A stretch of 64,000 bases of DNA, from contig NC_030679.2 in the NCBI RefSeq assembly GCF_000004195.4, forward strand, positions 150,399,040 through 150,463,039, read 5' to 3'. The translations under genes were made by a program, and so were the position numbers. Below the pieces are notes generated by a model, which was not told where the DNA came from, did not search any database, and was given only the letters and a program-made list of their open reading frames with translations. Below are positions 10,185 to 22,200 of the stretch, piece after piece (the stretch's first letter is position 1; each line of letters opens with the position of its first letter). The stretch comes from Xenopus tropicalis. Its lineage: Eukaryota; Chordata; Amphibia; Anura; Pipidae.

Positions 10185-11270
10185 GAGTGCCCCATACTGT
10201 GTTCTTAGACTGGGACAGACTGAGACAGATGTTGGTCAAAACCTTGGATAGACTGTCCCAGATGTTCTCCTTATGTTGGTTTGGACTGCCCCAGAAACTA
10301 AACAGACTTATCTTTAGAAGGAGAGACAGAGAATGTACGGGAGATGTGCACTATACCTCTCCTGTCTAACACAACCCCTGTTGGAACCAAAGATGGGGGA
10401 CTATCAAGATACTGCAATTAGGGCTATAGTTAAATGGCACTACCTGGGGACATTAGTTTCACCAATAAATCTCTAAAATAGGGAGAGTATGAGACTCTCC
10501 TTTTTCAGGTGTGGACCCTCACCTGTGTTGGAGGCAGACTGTTGAAGAACTCTATCTTTCGGGTTGAGACAGTAAAATGGGTGCAGGTAGATGTTCATAT
10601 CACTTGGGGATAACGCAGTAAAAGTAGCACAATATTTAGCTTAGATACTCACAAACACTCTCCCAAAGTCAGCGCCCCTCGGGGATCAATAACAGGACAT
10701 CAGTTAACCAACTTGCAAAGGCATCTCGAGCTCTCAGTCTTCTGTACCCCTAGGTCTCCAGGACCCTAGTACGTACTAAACCACCTTGGTGGACCAGTAA
10801 GGTATTTGGATATTTGGATAGTTTTTTGTGTCCTGTAGATCTACATTAGAGAATTTTTTTCTCTAGAATTTGTTCCCACACCTCCATTGCAGGAATGCTG
10901 ATAGATTGAGTTGGCTCTGCTAGAAGAGAGTAACGTGTAGCAAGGTGTTTCTTGGTATCAGATTTAGAAGACATAAAAGTCTCAAATATAGTAATAGGGT
11001 GCAGTTTTTTCTGTGGTAGGGCATTTAAAAAGTCCCTTAGTTGTAGAAATTTTTGCTTTAAAATTTCAAATGAATTTCAGATGATCTTTTATGTATAAGT
11101 CTTTTAATTTCAGTAGACTATTTTATTCCCAGGTGTTGAGTTGAACTGTCGAGGTTCCAATGTTCTAACTGAAGCCAATGGAAAGGGGTAGCGAGAGTTT
11201 CAAAAATGTTGATGCTTATGAGCATGGGGTTAGCATGTTGTTCTCTATTATTACCCACAATTTTTGTGAA
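10185..11270. repeat. Duplicated OR-unit repeat, copy 2
   Basis: The first part (10200-10600) matches 400-800. The later part (10835-11215) matches 31480-31820 almost base for base, including the long run through 'gttgagttgaactgtcgagg' and 'aatggaaaggggtagcgag'. It separates OR-A from the next unit. Confidence 0.7.
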
Positions 11271-11402
11271 TTAATTTTAGCAATATAATATCATTTAATG
11301 TTTGGTGCCCCCGAACTGCAATGTTTTACTCCCGAAGAATATCCATAGCAACCCTGAATGTCCTTTGTTCCTTAGGAAATGTGAAAAAAATAGCCATACC
11401 AA

Positions 11403-11570
11403 CTACTTTTTAAAAAAAATAGTTGAGCCTATTAGTTCTAGAAATAACATTTTTATAGCAGCTATCCTACCCACCCATGATCTATATAATGATTTCCAAT
11501 TATTTATTTTTTCCTTTACATTTTGTATAAGAGGAAGATAATGAAACTGATTCGCCTTAGTAGGATCTTT
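11403..11570 (-). mobile_element. L1-type LINE ORF2 fragment
   Basis: The minus-strand frame has residues PLIQNVKEKINNWKSLYRSW followed by VGRIAAIKMLFL. This matches the post-RT pattern of L1/Tx1 ORF2 (N..PL...I...L..W....LS..GRI...KM..LP). Only this short piece is convincing. Confidence 0.55.
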
Positions 11571-11899
11571 TGTAAGTTTTATCCAAAGAAATGTAATAAA
11601 TTTGAATTGTTTTTTAAGTTTCTTTAATATTTTGTAGCATAACATTTCCTTTTGGGTTAATTTTTGACTTGGAACCCAAACTGAAATGTTGATCCCATAT
11701 TATAAAGTATCCCTTTAATATCTGTCTATGGTACGTGCCCTGTCTATCCTGAGGATTTAGCTTCTGGAGAGAGCAGGTATTTAACCTCCTGTACACGAGT
11801 GGAATATATTTTATATATCTTTCAAATAATCTAGAAAACTTGAGGTCTGTGAGTGACCCGGTCAAATGAATGTATTACTTAAAACAAATCTTGGAAAGG

Positions 11900-12160
11900 G
11901 CAACAAACACTAGCTTTTATTTAACCTTTGACTACCTATCATTGCATCCCAATATGGAGAGAAAGCTAATATATAAATAGGGAACAGAAAGGTTACAAGA
12001 TACAAACCAATGGGCGTGGCTTCTGCTAAAGAACTACAACTTTCTGGCCCCTCAGTCAGGGCAGAGGGGTAAATGTTCCCTCTATACCAGTTAAGGGGCA
12101 AATGTGGCTGCCCCTAACGTAACCCTTTCCAAACCATAAAGCTTCACCTATAGGACTAAT
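11900..12160. repeat. OR-unit flank block, partner of 35225-35410
   Basis: It shares 'gatacaaacca', 'cagtcag.gcag.gg', 'ccag.taaggggcaaa' and 'aaaccctaaagcttca'-type text with 35255-35400, which lies just 3' of OR-C. Confidence 0.55.
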
Positions 12161-12164
12161 GATA

Positions 12165-12728
12165 ATATCAATTGTGATATTTTCATATCGATATAACCAT
12201 ATATTCATATATGCATGTATTTTGATAACTTTGATACACTTTGATGCTTAGCATATCATACTCCATTTTAGAAATGTATCTCCATTTTGTAACAGCAACC
12301 AGCAAGGCTTGAACATCCCATAATAGTTGCTTTTCCCAAATAGTACCCTGGCACAGCTTGCACCTTGCGAAATATATGCCTTGAAAAACAAGTTAATCTT
12401 ATCTGTGCACTTATGCATCTTCTACTCCTTGTGTCCTCCTTAAAATTCTTGTCCCGCATTAGCCATCCTTGAAGGCCATCTCTGAAGTTAACGAAGAAGG
12501 CCATCTTTTTGAAGCTAATGAGGTTCTACTCCATCTTTTTTTTTATAGTGATTCCTTTGTATCTGCACGTACACAAGAGGTATAAAAGTGATGATCACGT
12601 AAGAATAAACTAAACAAGTTTGACCTTCCATTTGGTTGTGTCCTTCTTGTTCCCGTATACGTCTTTGTCCTGGCAGGAGGTCTCCCACGGATTACTAAAT
12701 TTACAGTTTGCGGTCAGGAACCCTTACA
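12165..12728 (+). mobile_element. Solo LTR (family X), copy 1, 5' truncated
   Basis: This is the same LTR as 32642-33184 and 44502-45046, in the opposite orientation. It ends at ...GGAACCCTTACA and includes an AATAAA signal at ~12604. The 5' TGTAAGG end seen in the other copies is missing. It splits the OR-unit flank into 11900-12160 and 12730-12850, which are close together in the OR-C unit. Confidence 0.7.
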
Positions 12729-12729
12729 T

Positions 12730-12850
12730 CAATGATACGGAAATCTAAGTAATAACAGAAATTAAGATTGTCCATATGATCCCGTTTGCATCCACAAAGG
12801 AAGAAAATTTGTCTTAAATAATTTAAATACATATTTCAAAAGAGAGACAT
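12730..12850. repeat. OR-unit 3' flank block, partner of 35455-35600
   Basis: Shared words include 'gaaatctaagtaataa', 'catccacaaagg.agaaaat.tgtc' and 'taaatacatatttcaaaa'. In the OR-C unit this block directly precedes the receptor stop. Here no receptor follows until 27.1 kb. Confidence 0.55.
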
Positions 12851-13399
12851 AAGATAACTAAAAAAACCCTCCTCCAATTCTGTAGGCGATAATGAATAAT
12901 ATATGGTGTTGGTTTTACTTTGGGGTAAAAACTATCATTATCTTAAAAAATGGCCCGTCTATTGGCGTTGCCCATAGAGCCTCTCCAGTCCCCATCCATG
13001 TTATAATGAGGGGTGGATGTGTCTGAATGGTACCTTCTAGAAGCACAGTAGAAGGGAGATAGCCAATCACAGCCCTGCAGTCACACAAGCGAAGGCAGGC
13101 TTTAGTTTCCTATCAGGTCAGCCTAGCTGCTGATTGGTTCCTATCCTATAGTACAGTGGGCTGCGTGTTGCTGGCCCCCCATGCCTGAGAAAGGGGATAT
13201 CAGGAAAATAGGTGGGGCTAGTAGTGTTTTTTTGAAAAAATGTCAATAAATCAGCCCTAAACATTACTTTTAAAACCCATTTAAAAGAGACTAATGCACA
13301 TTCTTGATTTTCACACAATATTTCTCCATGAAAAGAGATTGAATTTGATGAGAGCATAGAAAAAGCAGCAATTCTAAACTGGTATTTTGTATCTGTCTA
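12851..13399. other. Non-coding stretch, no clear feature
   Basis: No receptor remnant or transposon domain is recognised, although this is where a receptor would be expected from the flanking block. Confidence 0.4.
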
Positions 13400-14195
13400 C
13401 ACAACTGAGGAACCACCTACTGAAGGCTTCCTTTTTAGTAGACCCAATTCTAGTAATATAACAACTGATACATGGGTCACTATGGAGGAAATGCAAAAGA
13501 GACTTGAACATTAAAAGGTAATGGAAGGCCCAGGACAGGATGGGATTCATCCCAGGGTATTAAATGAGATTGCCAAACTCTCTACTTAATTTTTCAGGAT
13601 TCATTGAGGTCTGGCATGGTGCAGAGAGACTAACAAATAACTTGCTGCCGCTATTTAAAAAGGGATGCCATTGTCAGTCTGAAAACTATAGGCCTGTTAG
13701 TCTGACATCAGTGGTAGGAAAGTTTTTGGAAGAAGTAAAAAGGATAATTTACTTAACTACATTACAAATCCCAATACTATGAGTTTGTACCAGTGTAACA
13801 GTTCTTGCCTTTTATGAGGAGGAGAGCAGGAACCTCGACTCTGGAATGGCAGTGGATGTGATCTTCTTAGACTTTGCTGAAGCATACTGTACAGATGGCT
13901 GAATGAAAGATTACAAAGAGTGGTGGTAAATAGAGCATTTTCTAATTGGGCCAGTGTTGTTAGGGGAGTACCGCAGGGGTCAGTCCTGGGCCTTTAATTT
14001 TTAACTTGTTTATTAATGACCTTAATGTTGGTATTGAAAGTACTTTCTTAAAGTTTTGCACAATTTAGTATTGTCAGCAAAAGATAAAGTTCCATGCAGG
14101 ATGCTTTTACTTTGCAGAGCAATTTGACAAATTTGGAAAACTGGCCAGGAAAATGGAAAATGAGTAGTTCCACCATGAAAAGGCCCATAGACTTC
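13400..14195 (+). mobile_element. L2/CR1-type LINE, 5' half of split copy
   Basis: Plus-strand remnants in several frames show the reverse transcriptase: GPGQDGIHPRVLNEIA at ~13530, PLFKKG and ENYRPVSLTSVVGKFLE at ~13650-13735, [16 protein letters not shown] at ~13955-14000, then FINDLNVG. Frameshifts and stops are frequent. It is interrupted by an L1-type element and resumes at 16281. Confidence 0.75.
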
Positions 14196-14218
14196 AATGG
14201 CTGCGGAATTAAGGTCAC

Positions 14219-14965
14219 ATGGACCAATCGACACCAGAACCCACTCTCCAAGAACTGCTGCAGGCAATTCCGGACACCAGGACCACAGTAGAAGTAAAAA
14301 TAGATACCAAGGTGGAGGAGGTGAAAATTGATTTAGCGCTACTGCGCCAGGATCTGCAAAAGCTGCGGGAACGGACAGCCGAAACCGAACGGCGAATCTC
14401 AGATGTGGAAGACGCCACAAGGTCTGTTCCCCGGGCAATCGCTGAACTCCAAAACCAACTTAGGCAAAGTAAAGCCCAGAGCGAACAACTTAGAGGGAAG
14501 GCAGAGACGCAATAATATCCACATTATCGGAATACCAGAGGGCCAGGAAGGCTCCACACCGAAACTATTCCTTGAGAAACTCATCAAAGATCACATTGAA
14601 ATGGGGCACCTAGCACAGATGTTTATTGTAGAAAGGGCCCATAGAATTCCAGTGCGACAGCCCCCACCCGGCACCCCGCCACGCACAATGATTGCAAAAA
14701 TCCTCAATTACAGAGACCACGACGCAATCCTAAGACAAATGCAAATTAAGGGCGACCTGCTGCTGGAAGGCGCAAAAATTCTACCCTGTCTACACGATAA
14801 GTCCAAAAGCAAAGAGCCAAATTTGCAGACGTGAGGAAAAAACTATGCGAAAGGGGAATTGCCTACTTCACAATCTTTCTGGCTAACTGACGGGAACAGT
14901 ACCAGATTTTTCTCTACCCCGCAGGAGGCCATGGACCGGCTAGAAAGGCGCTAATACGGCATCTG
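14219..14965 (+). pseudogene. L1 ORF1 pseudogene (frameshifted)
   Basis: An N-terminal coiled coil rich in E/K/L/R (EVKIDTKVEEVKIDLALLRQ and onward) starts at MDQSTPEP. The RNA-recognition-like region with RRNNIHIIGIPEG is in a different frame. The switch is near 14485-14500. The C-terminal part (CERGIAYFTIF, then FLYPAGGHGPARKALIR) has another stop. This is the nucleic-acid chaperone of L1-type retrotransposons and is not functional. Confidence 0.75.
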
Positions 14966-15406
14966 ATGATCCTTACCCTACTCAGCTAACTAAAGATGAG
15001 CATGAAGGATATGACATCCTGGACGCTACACTCCACACGCTAAGGACTCAGAGGACTGGTTGCGGCTCACCTAATTCCAGAGCGAACAAGGGTAACACAG
15101 AGTTAAAGCAAACATGGTTAAATTGTTATTTTACCTGGTTAAATTGGTTAATTGGTTGCCACGTCCCAAGCGGATGCTGACGCAATGTAGTTTGGGGTAT
15201 AGGCTCAAGTTCTTGGGGTGAGCATGGTGGGCAAGGGTGTTTTTTGGGCTATGTTTAATCCCCCTCTCTTCCCCCCCCCTTCCAACTCCAACAGTTATCC
15301 CTCCCGCAGCGATAAAAGTTGAGTACAAGACATGTGTAGATGTCCATGATACAATGTCCACGGTAAATGTAATCTCTTGGAACATTAGGGGACTCAATGA
15401 CAAGAT

Positions 15407-15503
15407 AAAAAGGGCCCTCCTCTCTAGAGAATAATCTGTATAGGATGACTTATGTTTATCACTCAATAAAGATTTGAATACAAAAAAAAAAGGGCCCTCC
15501 TCT
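15407..15503 (+). mobile_element. Tiny LINE 3'-end insertion with 17-bp target duplication
   Basis: About 65 bp (from ~15424) carrying AATAAA and an A-tail sits inside the L1 ORF2 start. It is flanked by two copies of 'aaaaagggccctcctct' (15407-15423 and ~15487-15503). Removing it in thought restores continuity of the ORF2 frame, so it is a severely 5'-truncated retrotransposition event. Confidence 0.75.
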
Positions 15504-16280
15504 TCACAGATCTTAGACAATTGTCCCCAGCAATAGTCTGTTTACAAGAGACCCATTTGACAGGTCAGAAGGTGCTGGCTCTTAAAAGAGGCTGGATAGC
15601 ACAAACTTCCCACGCCACATTTTCATCCCATGCAAGGGGAGTGTCAGTATTAATTAAAAAGAACCTCCAATTCATTCTCCATCAAATCCACACTGATCAC
15701 TATGGAAGGTATATTATCCTTCACTGAACGATCCTTACGCACAAGCTCATATTAATCACGGTATATGTACCCCCACCCTTTTCCATAGACATCCTGTCAC
15801 ATCTCTCAGAAAGTGGCTCTGTTACCTTTGGTGCCACAATGCTGGCTCGGGGACTTCAATTCTGGCCTATTGCAACCATAAATATGTCTATTGGGGCCTA
15901 GTGGATGACCTTGTTCCAACCAATCATGCTAGAATTTTGGTAAGATTACTACTATACTATGCCAAAAAAGTGTTAATCATGCATTGGATTCCCCCCCCGG
16001 AAGATGGAATGGGTAGAATTGGTCAATAAAATGCTCCCGCAAATTAAGCTTACATATGAATCCAGAGGCCAGCTGAATAAATTTGACTGGGGAGGCTGGA
16101 AATGCACCTGTTTGATTTACCTTGAACTATATATGTGAACATTCTTTTATGTTATTGAATGATAATATGGAAACTCAACTATGGCTGTAACCCCTCTCCC
16201 CACCCCCCTCCCTTTTTCCTTTCTGTATCCCCACCCTTATACTTATAAAAGCAATGAAAAGAATATCTGTTAAAAAAAAA

Positions 16281-16525
16281 GGGCATTGACTCAAGGGATG
16301 AAACATAATTTTGCCCCTTTATAGGTCCCTGGTAAGGCCTCACCTTGAGTATGGGGGGCAGTTTTGGGCTCCGGTCCTTAAGAAGGATATTAATGAACTG
16401 GAGAGAGTGCAGAGACTGCAGCTAAACTGATTAGACTGTTAGATTAGAGAAACTTTCAGTTGAAGTAGCATAGGGGGTTCCTTATGGTGAGTGCAGTGAG
16501 GTTGGGGAATGCCCTGGCCAGGGGT
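16281..16525 (+). mobile_element. L2/CR1-type LINE, 3' half of split copy
   Basis: Residues of the RT C-terminus ([20 protein letters not shown] then [14 protein letters not shown]) resume directly after the L1 A-tail. They match the same part of the separate L2-type copy at 38344-38800. Confidence 0.75.
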
Positions 16526-16538
16526 TGTTGGGTAAGGA

Positions 16539-16875
16539 GCATATATATATATATATATGAGTTTATAGATAGGTCAATATGATTGTGAGTGTGTATATTA
16601 TATATATAGAAGTACGAACAGGTTGTCACTCATGATAAACATTTATAGATGCCTGGGTGCAGTCCTCAAAGAACTTCATAGATAGTAGGAAAAGAATAGG
16701 CCACAAGACTGACGTTTCGGCCAGCACTGTTTATGGGGGAGGGGGCACAAAAGTAAATTTCTGCTTAGGGCACCCATTTGGCTAGAAGCGGCCCTGGCTG
16801 GGAAGCATATTAGGAGTAACATCAAGAAAGCATAAGCAGAATCTGCGGCTGCCAGGGCATTGCGCACACACAGAT
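16539..16875. other. Non-coding stretch with (AT)n
   Basis: An AT dinucleotide tract lies at ~16541-16558. The rest has no recognised gene or element. The TTAA target of the following piggyBac-type element is at 16875-16878. Confidence 0.5.
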
Positions 16876-17559
16876 TAACCCTTTTACTGCCAGCTGTTTT
16901 GGTCAAAGCGGAACTTGTATTGCCAGACAGTTTTTGAACATTTTGCACTTTTCACTTTAGGGGCCTTTCCTCGGGGGGACTTTTAGTTTACCCAGGAAAA
17001 CAATATATCATTTTTTTCAGAACAACCTAAGCTTTCAAAACATATTTTTGTGTAATTCCAATTCTGTAAGAAGATATAGGCTTCTAAAGGTCTAAAAATG
17101 CAAAAAAAATCAAATTTTCCATAATATAAACACACATACTAGAAACAAATATTATTTTATGCACGAATATACAACTGATTTGGAAAGTCCCATGTCTCCT
17201 GAACGTGCCAATACCAAATATATATAGTTTTATGGAGATTTGTCACTTGTATAGGTCAAAAACTCCCAGCAGTACACTACCAAATTCCCAAAGCACTGCT
17301 CCAGAAAGCTGCATACTTTAGATTTCAAGGACAAAATTTCCACTAACAGAAGGTTTATCCCAGAAAATTGTACATTTTTGGAAAGAACAGATTCTGGGGA
17401 ATACAGAATAGGCACAACTGTCTGTCTACTCCAAACTATCAAGTCGCAATGCTTTCCTAAATCTATTGGTTTTTATCAAAATTTGTGATTTTTTTAAAAA
17501 ATTACTTCAAAGCATCCAGTCTATAGTATCTTATCTCCTACAGGTCATAAAGTAACCAA

Positions 17560-18594
17560 ATAAAACACCCTAAATATGAATGCCAGGGGTCCACTGAACA
17601 GTTTGATGCCCAATATGTATAGGTTTACCTAAGGATGTGGCATGTAGGGGCCCCAATGGGAACATACCCCCATATGATGTATCATTTCTGTCATTTCAGC
17701 TCCTGCAAAATCAACACATTTACATCATTATATGTGGGGTAAAGCTAGTAAAAAGTACACTCACCCCAGAAATTCATATATTTTTGGAAAGTACACAACC
17801 CCCCGAATCTAAAATGGGTACCTGTGTTTTTCTACTCCAAAGTACCAAGCCACAAAGCTTTCCTAAAGCTGGCAATTTTGATGACATATCCAAAAATCCC
17901 CTCAAAACTTCCACTTTGCAGCATCTTATCTCCCACATAGCATTAGGTACCAAGATAAAACACCCTAAATTTGAATGCCAGAGGTTCACTGAACAGTTTG
18001 ATGCCCAATATGTATAGGTTTACCTAAGTATGTGGCATGTAGGGGCCTCAATGTGAACATACCCCATATGATCTATCATTTCTGTCATTTCAGCTCCTGC
18101 AAAATCAACACATTTACATCATTATATGTGGGGTAAAGCTAGTAGAAAGTACACTCACCCCAGAAAGTCATATATTTTTGGAAAATACACAACCCCCCGA
18201 ATCTAAAATGGGTACCCATGTTTTTCTACTCCAATGTACCAAGCCACAAAGCATTTCTAAAATTAGCAATTTTGATGACATTTCCAAAAATCCCCTCAAA
18301 GCTTCCACTTTGCAGCATCTTATCTCCCACATAGCATTAGGTACCAAGATAAAACACCCTAAATATGAACGCCAGGGGTCCACTGAACAGTTTGATGCCC
18401 AATATGTATAGGTTTACCTAAGTATCTGGCATGTAGGGCCCCAATGGGAACATACCCCATGTGATGTGTCATTTTAAAAAATCAACACATTTACATCCTT
18501 TATGTGGGATAATGCTACAAAAAATACGCTCACCCCAGAAAGCCATATATTTTTGGAAAGTACACTTCCCCCGAATCTAAAATGCGTACCCGTG
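17560..18594. repeat. ~395-bp tandem units in piggyBac-type element (left of Gypsy)
   Basis: The landmark 'gtttgatgcccaatatgtat' recurs at 17601, 17996 and 18390, i.e. every ~395 bp, with matching intervening sequence. The fragments of open frame in it are shadows. Confidence 0.85.
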
Positions 18595-19255
18595 TGTCAC
18601 GGTCGGCACCCAATACCAGAACAAGTGCCAAGCACCCTGGTCTCGGCTCGTGCTTCACCAGTAGCGTGACCGCCTTTGGCTTCGGGAGGAGCCCTCAGCT
18701 ACTCGGATGCCACCTGGACTTATACGAGAGGTGCTGAGCAGGAGTTCTGGCTAGCAATGGGGCACGACTGTATATAAGTCTTAAGGCCGATGGTCACGGT
18801 ACAAATAGGAGTAGGCAAATACGTGGTCAAACAGGCTGGGTCGAGGCGGGCAGATAACTAGGATCATCAGGCAGGCAATAGGTCAAACCGGGTAACAATC
18901 AGAAGGATGAGGCGGAAACAGTAGTCAGGGACAGGCACGGATCAGGATACAGAAATCAGAATAGTCAAAGCCAGGCAGGGTCAAAACAGGAACAACAAGA
19001 AGTATAAAGCACAATACAGGCACCAGGAGTAAAACCTATCACGGGCAATGAGACTAATGCAAAAGGGCCTTTAAATAGTTTGAATTTCGCGCCTTTGCGC
19101 GCTGACGTCATGACGTCAGCGCGCATGCGCCTATGAAATGCGGAAGTGCGCGCGCGCACTAAGAGGTAACCGGCGCATTGGATGGACGGCGCGGCGGGCG
19201 TCCCCACCGATGGCGGCGCGGCGGGCGTCCCCGCCGAGCCGGTAAGGCCCTTACA
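18595..19255 (-). repeat. Gypsy 3' LTR (661 bp)
   Basis: It runs TG...CA on both strands. It has a 27-bp tandem duplication near 19200-19230 that the other LTR lacks. The pol frame continues into it by ~97 bp. Confidence 0.93.
19071..19118 (-). promoter_or_regulatory. LTR promoter: two cAMP-response elements and TATTTAA
   Basis: Two consensus CREs (TGACGTCA) are abutted at 19103-19110 and 19111-19118, inside a longer perfect GC-rich palindrome. A TATTTAA box (19077-19071 on the minus strand) follows ~25 bp downstream. The other LTR keeps both CREs at 24046-24061. CREs bind CREB/ATF proteins; the use of these sites is inferred. Confidence 0.65.
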
Positions 19256-22200
19256 TTACCCCCCTCTCCAGGGGGGGCCACTGGACCCCCAGGTCTCTCA
19301 GGAAACTTAGAATGGAATTGTTTCCTGAGACGGTTAGCCTTGATGTCGTTAACTGAAACCCAGGAATTCTCTTCAGGGCCATAGCCCTTCCACCTGACTA
19401 GATACTGGAGCCGACCACGCACCATACGAGAGTCGAGAAGCTCCTGTACCTCAAACTCGGACTGCCCATCAACCAATACTGGGGGAGGAACAGGTAATAC
19501 ACGAACCTGGGGAGCTGGCTTTAAAAGAGAAACATGGAAAGAATTAGAAATCTTAAAGGTTTGAGGAAGTTTAAGACGAACAGAAGAGGGGTTTATAACC
19601 TCAGTAATAGCATAAGGGCCAATGAATCTAGGCCCCAACTTAAGAGAAGGGATTCTCAACCTAATATTTTTTGTGGACAGCCAGACAGAATCACCAACTT
19701 GATAGTGGGGAGCCTCCCTGCGAGATTTGTCAGCAGATTTCTTTTGGATAGCAGTAGCTTTAGAAAGTGAATCATGAACATCAGACCAAATTTTAGCAAA
19801 CTGATTAATCGAAGAATTAACAGAGGGCACAGACGACAATGAACCGGAAAACGAAAATGCTTTTGGATGAAGACCATTAACAATGAAAAAAGGAGACTGA
19901 CCAGTAGAGGAGTGAGTGGCGTTATTATATGCAAATTCTGCCCAGGGTAATAGTTCCGCCCAAGAGGACTGATTGTCAGACACATAACACCTCAGAAATT
20001 GTTCAAGTGACTGGTTAACTCTTTCAGTTTGCCCATTAGTCTGAGGGTGATATGCGGTGGAAAATGATAATTCAATCCCCACCAGAGAACAGAATGCTCG
20101 CCAAAATTTAGAAACAAATTGTACCCCTCTATCCGAAACAATGTTAATCGGAAATCCATGTAACCTGAAAATATTAGACACAAATAAATCAGCCAAAGAT
20201 TTAGCGGAAGGGAGGTGTGGGAGGGGAATGAAGTGGCTCATCTTACTAAACCTATCCACTACCACCCAAATTACCGTTTTACCTTGGGAAGGAGGAAGAT
20301 CTACAATAAAATCCATCGAAAGATGGGACCAGGGTCTGTCAGGGATTGGCAGCGACCTTAACAATCCCTGAGAAAGGTTTCTGGAAGACTTAGATCTATG
20401 ACAGACAGAACATGAATTAACAAAAGTTTTGACATCTCGAGTGAGGGAGGGCCACCAAACGCTACGCGACAGGAGAGACACGGTCTTGGCAATGCCCGGG
20501 TGCCCCGCCAATTTGGAATCGTGAGCTTCCTTTAACACCTGTTCCCTGAGATTTTCAGGAACAAATAGCCTCCCGGAGGGAGTCCCAACTGGGGCAGAAG
20601 ACTGAACTGTGGATAAAAGGTTGGTGAGATCAACCCCCAGAGCTGCCACAATCAACTCACCCGGGATAATGGGTATGCACTCCCTAGAGTCAGGAGGATT
20701 AGATTCAAAACTCCTAGAGAGTGCATCAGCTTTAGTGTTTTTGGAGCCAGGCCTATAAGTAATAGAAAAATTAAACCTGGTGAAGAATAGAGCCCACCTA
20801 GCCTGTCTAGGGTTCAACCGTTTGGCCGACTCAATATATAATAAATTTTTATGATCTGTAAATACAGAAACAGCATGTTTAGCCCCCTCCAGTAAGTGCC
20901 GCCATTCCTCAAAGGCCCACTTAATTGCTAACAGTTCTCTATTACCAATATCGTAGTTGACTTCCGAAGGGGAAAATTTTTTAGAGAAAAATGCACAAGG
21001 GTGCAGTTTGTTAGTCAAAGGGTGCCTTTGAGAGAGAACCGCCCCAGCCCCAACCTCAGAGGCATCGACCTCAACAATAAAGGGAAGGGCAGAGTCAGGA
21101 TGACGGAGAATGGGGGCAGATACAAATTCTTTCTTAAGAAAATTAAATGCTTGCACGGCCTCAGAAGGCCACAAGCTGGGATCTGCTCCCTTCTTAGTAA
21201 GGTCAGTGATGGGGGCAACAATCAGGGAGAAGTTTTTAATGAACTGACGATAATAGTTGGCAAAACCTAGAAACCTTTGGGTAGCACGTAGGGAAAGAGG
21301 TTGTGTCCAGTCCAGAACTGCTCTTACTTTCTCTGGATCCATTTCTAGACCCTTACTAGAAATTTGGAACCCCAAGAACTGAACGGATTTAACCTCAAAA
21401 GTGCATTTTTCAAGTTTTGCGTACAAATTATTTTCCCTTAACCTTTGTAACACCTCTTTGACATGACTACGATGGTCACTTAGGTTAGAGGAGAAAATCA
21501 GAATGTCATCCAAATAGACCACTACGAACACCCCCAGTAGATCCCGGAAAATGTCATTGACAAATTCCTGGAACACAGCGGGAGCATTGCAGAGACCAAA
21601 AGGCATTACTAAGTATTCATAGTGGCCATCCCTTGTGTTGAAAGCGGTTTTCCACTCATCCCCTTCCCTGATACGAATGAGATTGTAAGCACCTCTAAGG
21701 TCTAGTTTAGTATAGATGTTGGCACCTTTAATGCGATCAAAAAGCTCAGAAATTAGTGGAAGGGGATAGCGGTTCTTAACAGTAATCTTGTTAAGCCCCC
21801 TATAGTCAATACATGGGCGAAGACCTCCGTCCTTCTTGCCCACAAAAAAGAATCCAGCACCGGCAGGGGAATTTGAGGGCCTAATGAACCCTCTTTCTAG
21901 ATTTTCAGAAATATACTCTCTCATTGCCTGGGCCTCGGGCAATGAAAGAGGATAAGTTCTCCCTCTGGGGGGAGTAGAGCCAGGAATGAGGTCAATTGGG
22001 CAATCATAACACCTATGAGGTGGTAGTGTCTCGGCAGCTTTCTTTGAAAATACATAGTCATTATAAGCTGCGGGTAAGCCCTCCAGGGACGTGGCTGCCA
22101 CTATAGGAGAAATACATGAACCCATACAATTAGGTCCCCATTGAATAATTTTCCCAGATGCCCAATCAATAGTGGGGTTATGAGTCTGGAGCCACGGCAA

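Larger units (their letters stand above)
14199..16280 (+). mobile_element. L1/Tx1-type LINE inserted into the L2-type LINE
   Basis: It contains ORF1 (14219-14965), the ORF2 endonuclease start (~15354 onward, NVISWNIRGLN then VCLQETHLTG at ~15535) and an ORF2 C-terminal scrap (~16000-16130). A short A-tail ends at ~16280. The reverse transcriptase core is deleted. The flanking 'aaaaggcccatagacttcaa' (~14177) and 'aaaagggcattgactcaa' (~16276) look like a decayed target duplication, and the L2-type sequence continues after it. Confidence 0.75.

Noticed and set aside
17637..18411. Frames of 126, 71, 71 and 77 codons in the satellite-like units
   Set aside because: They recur in every tandem unit, change frame between units and have no domain.
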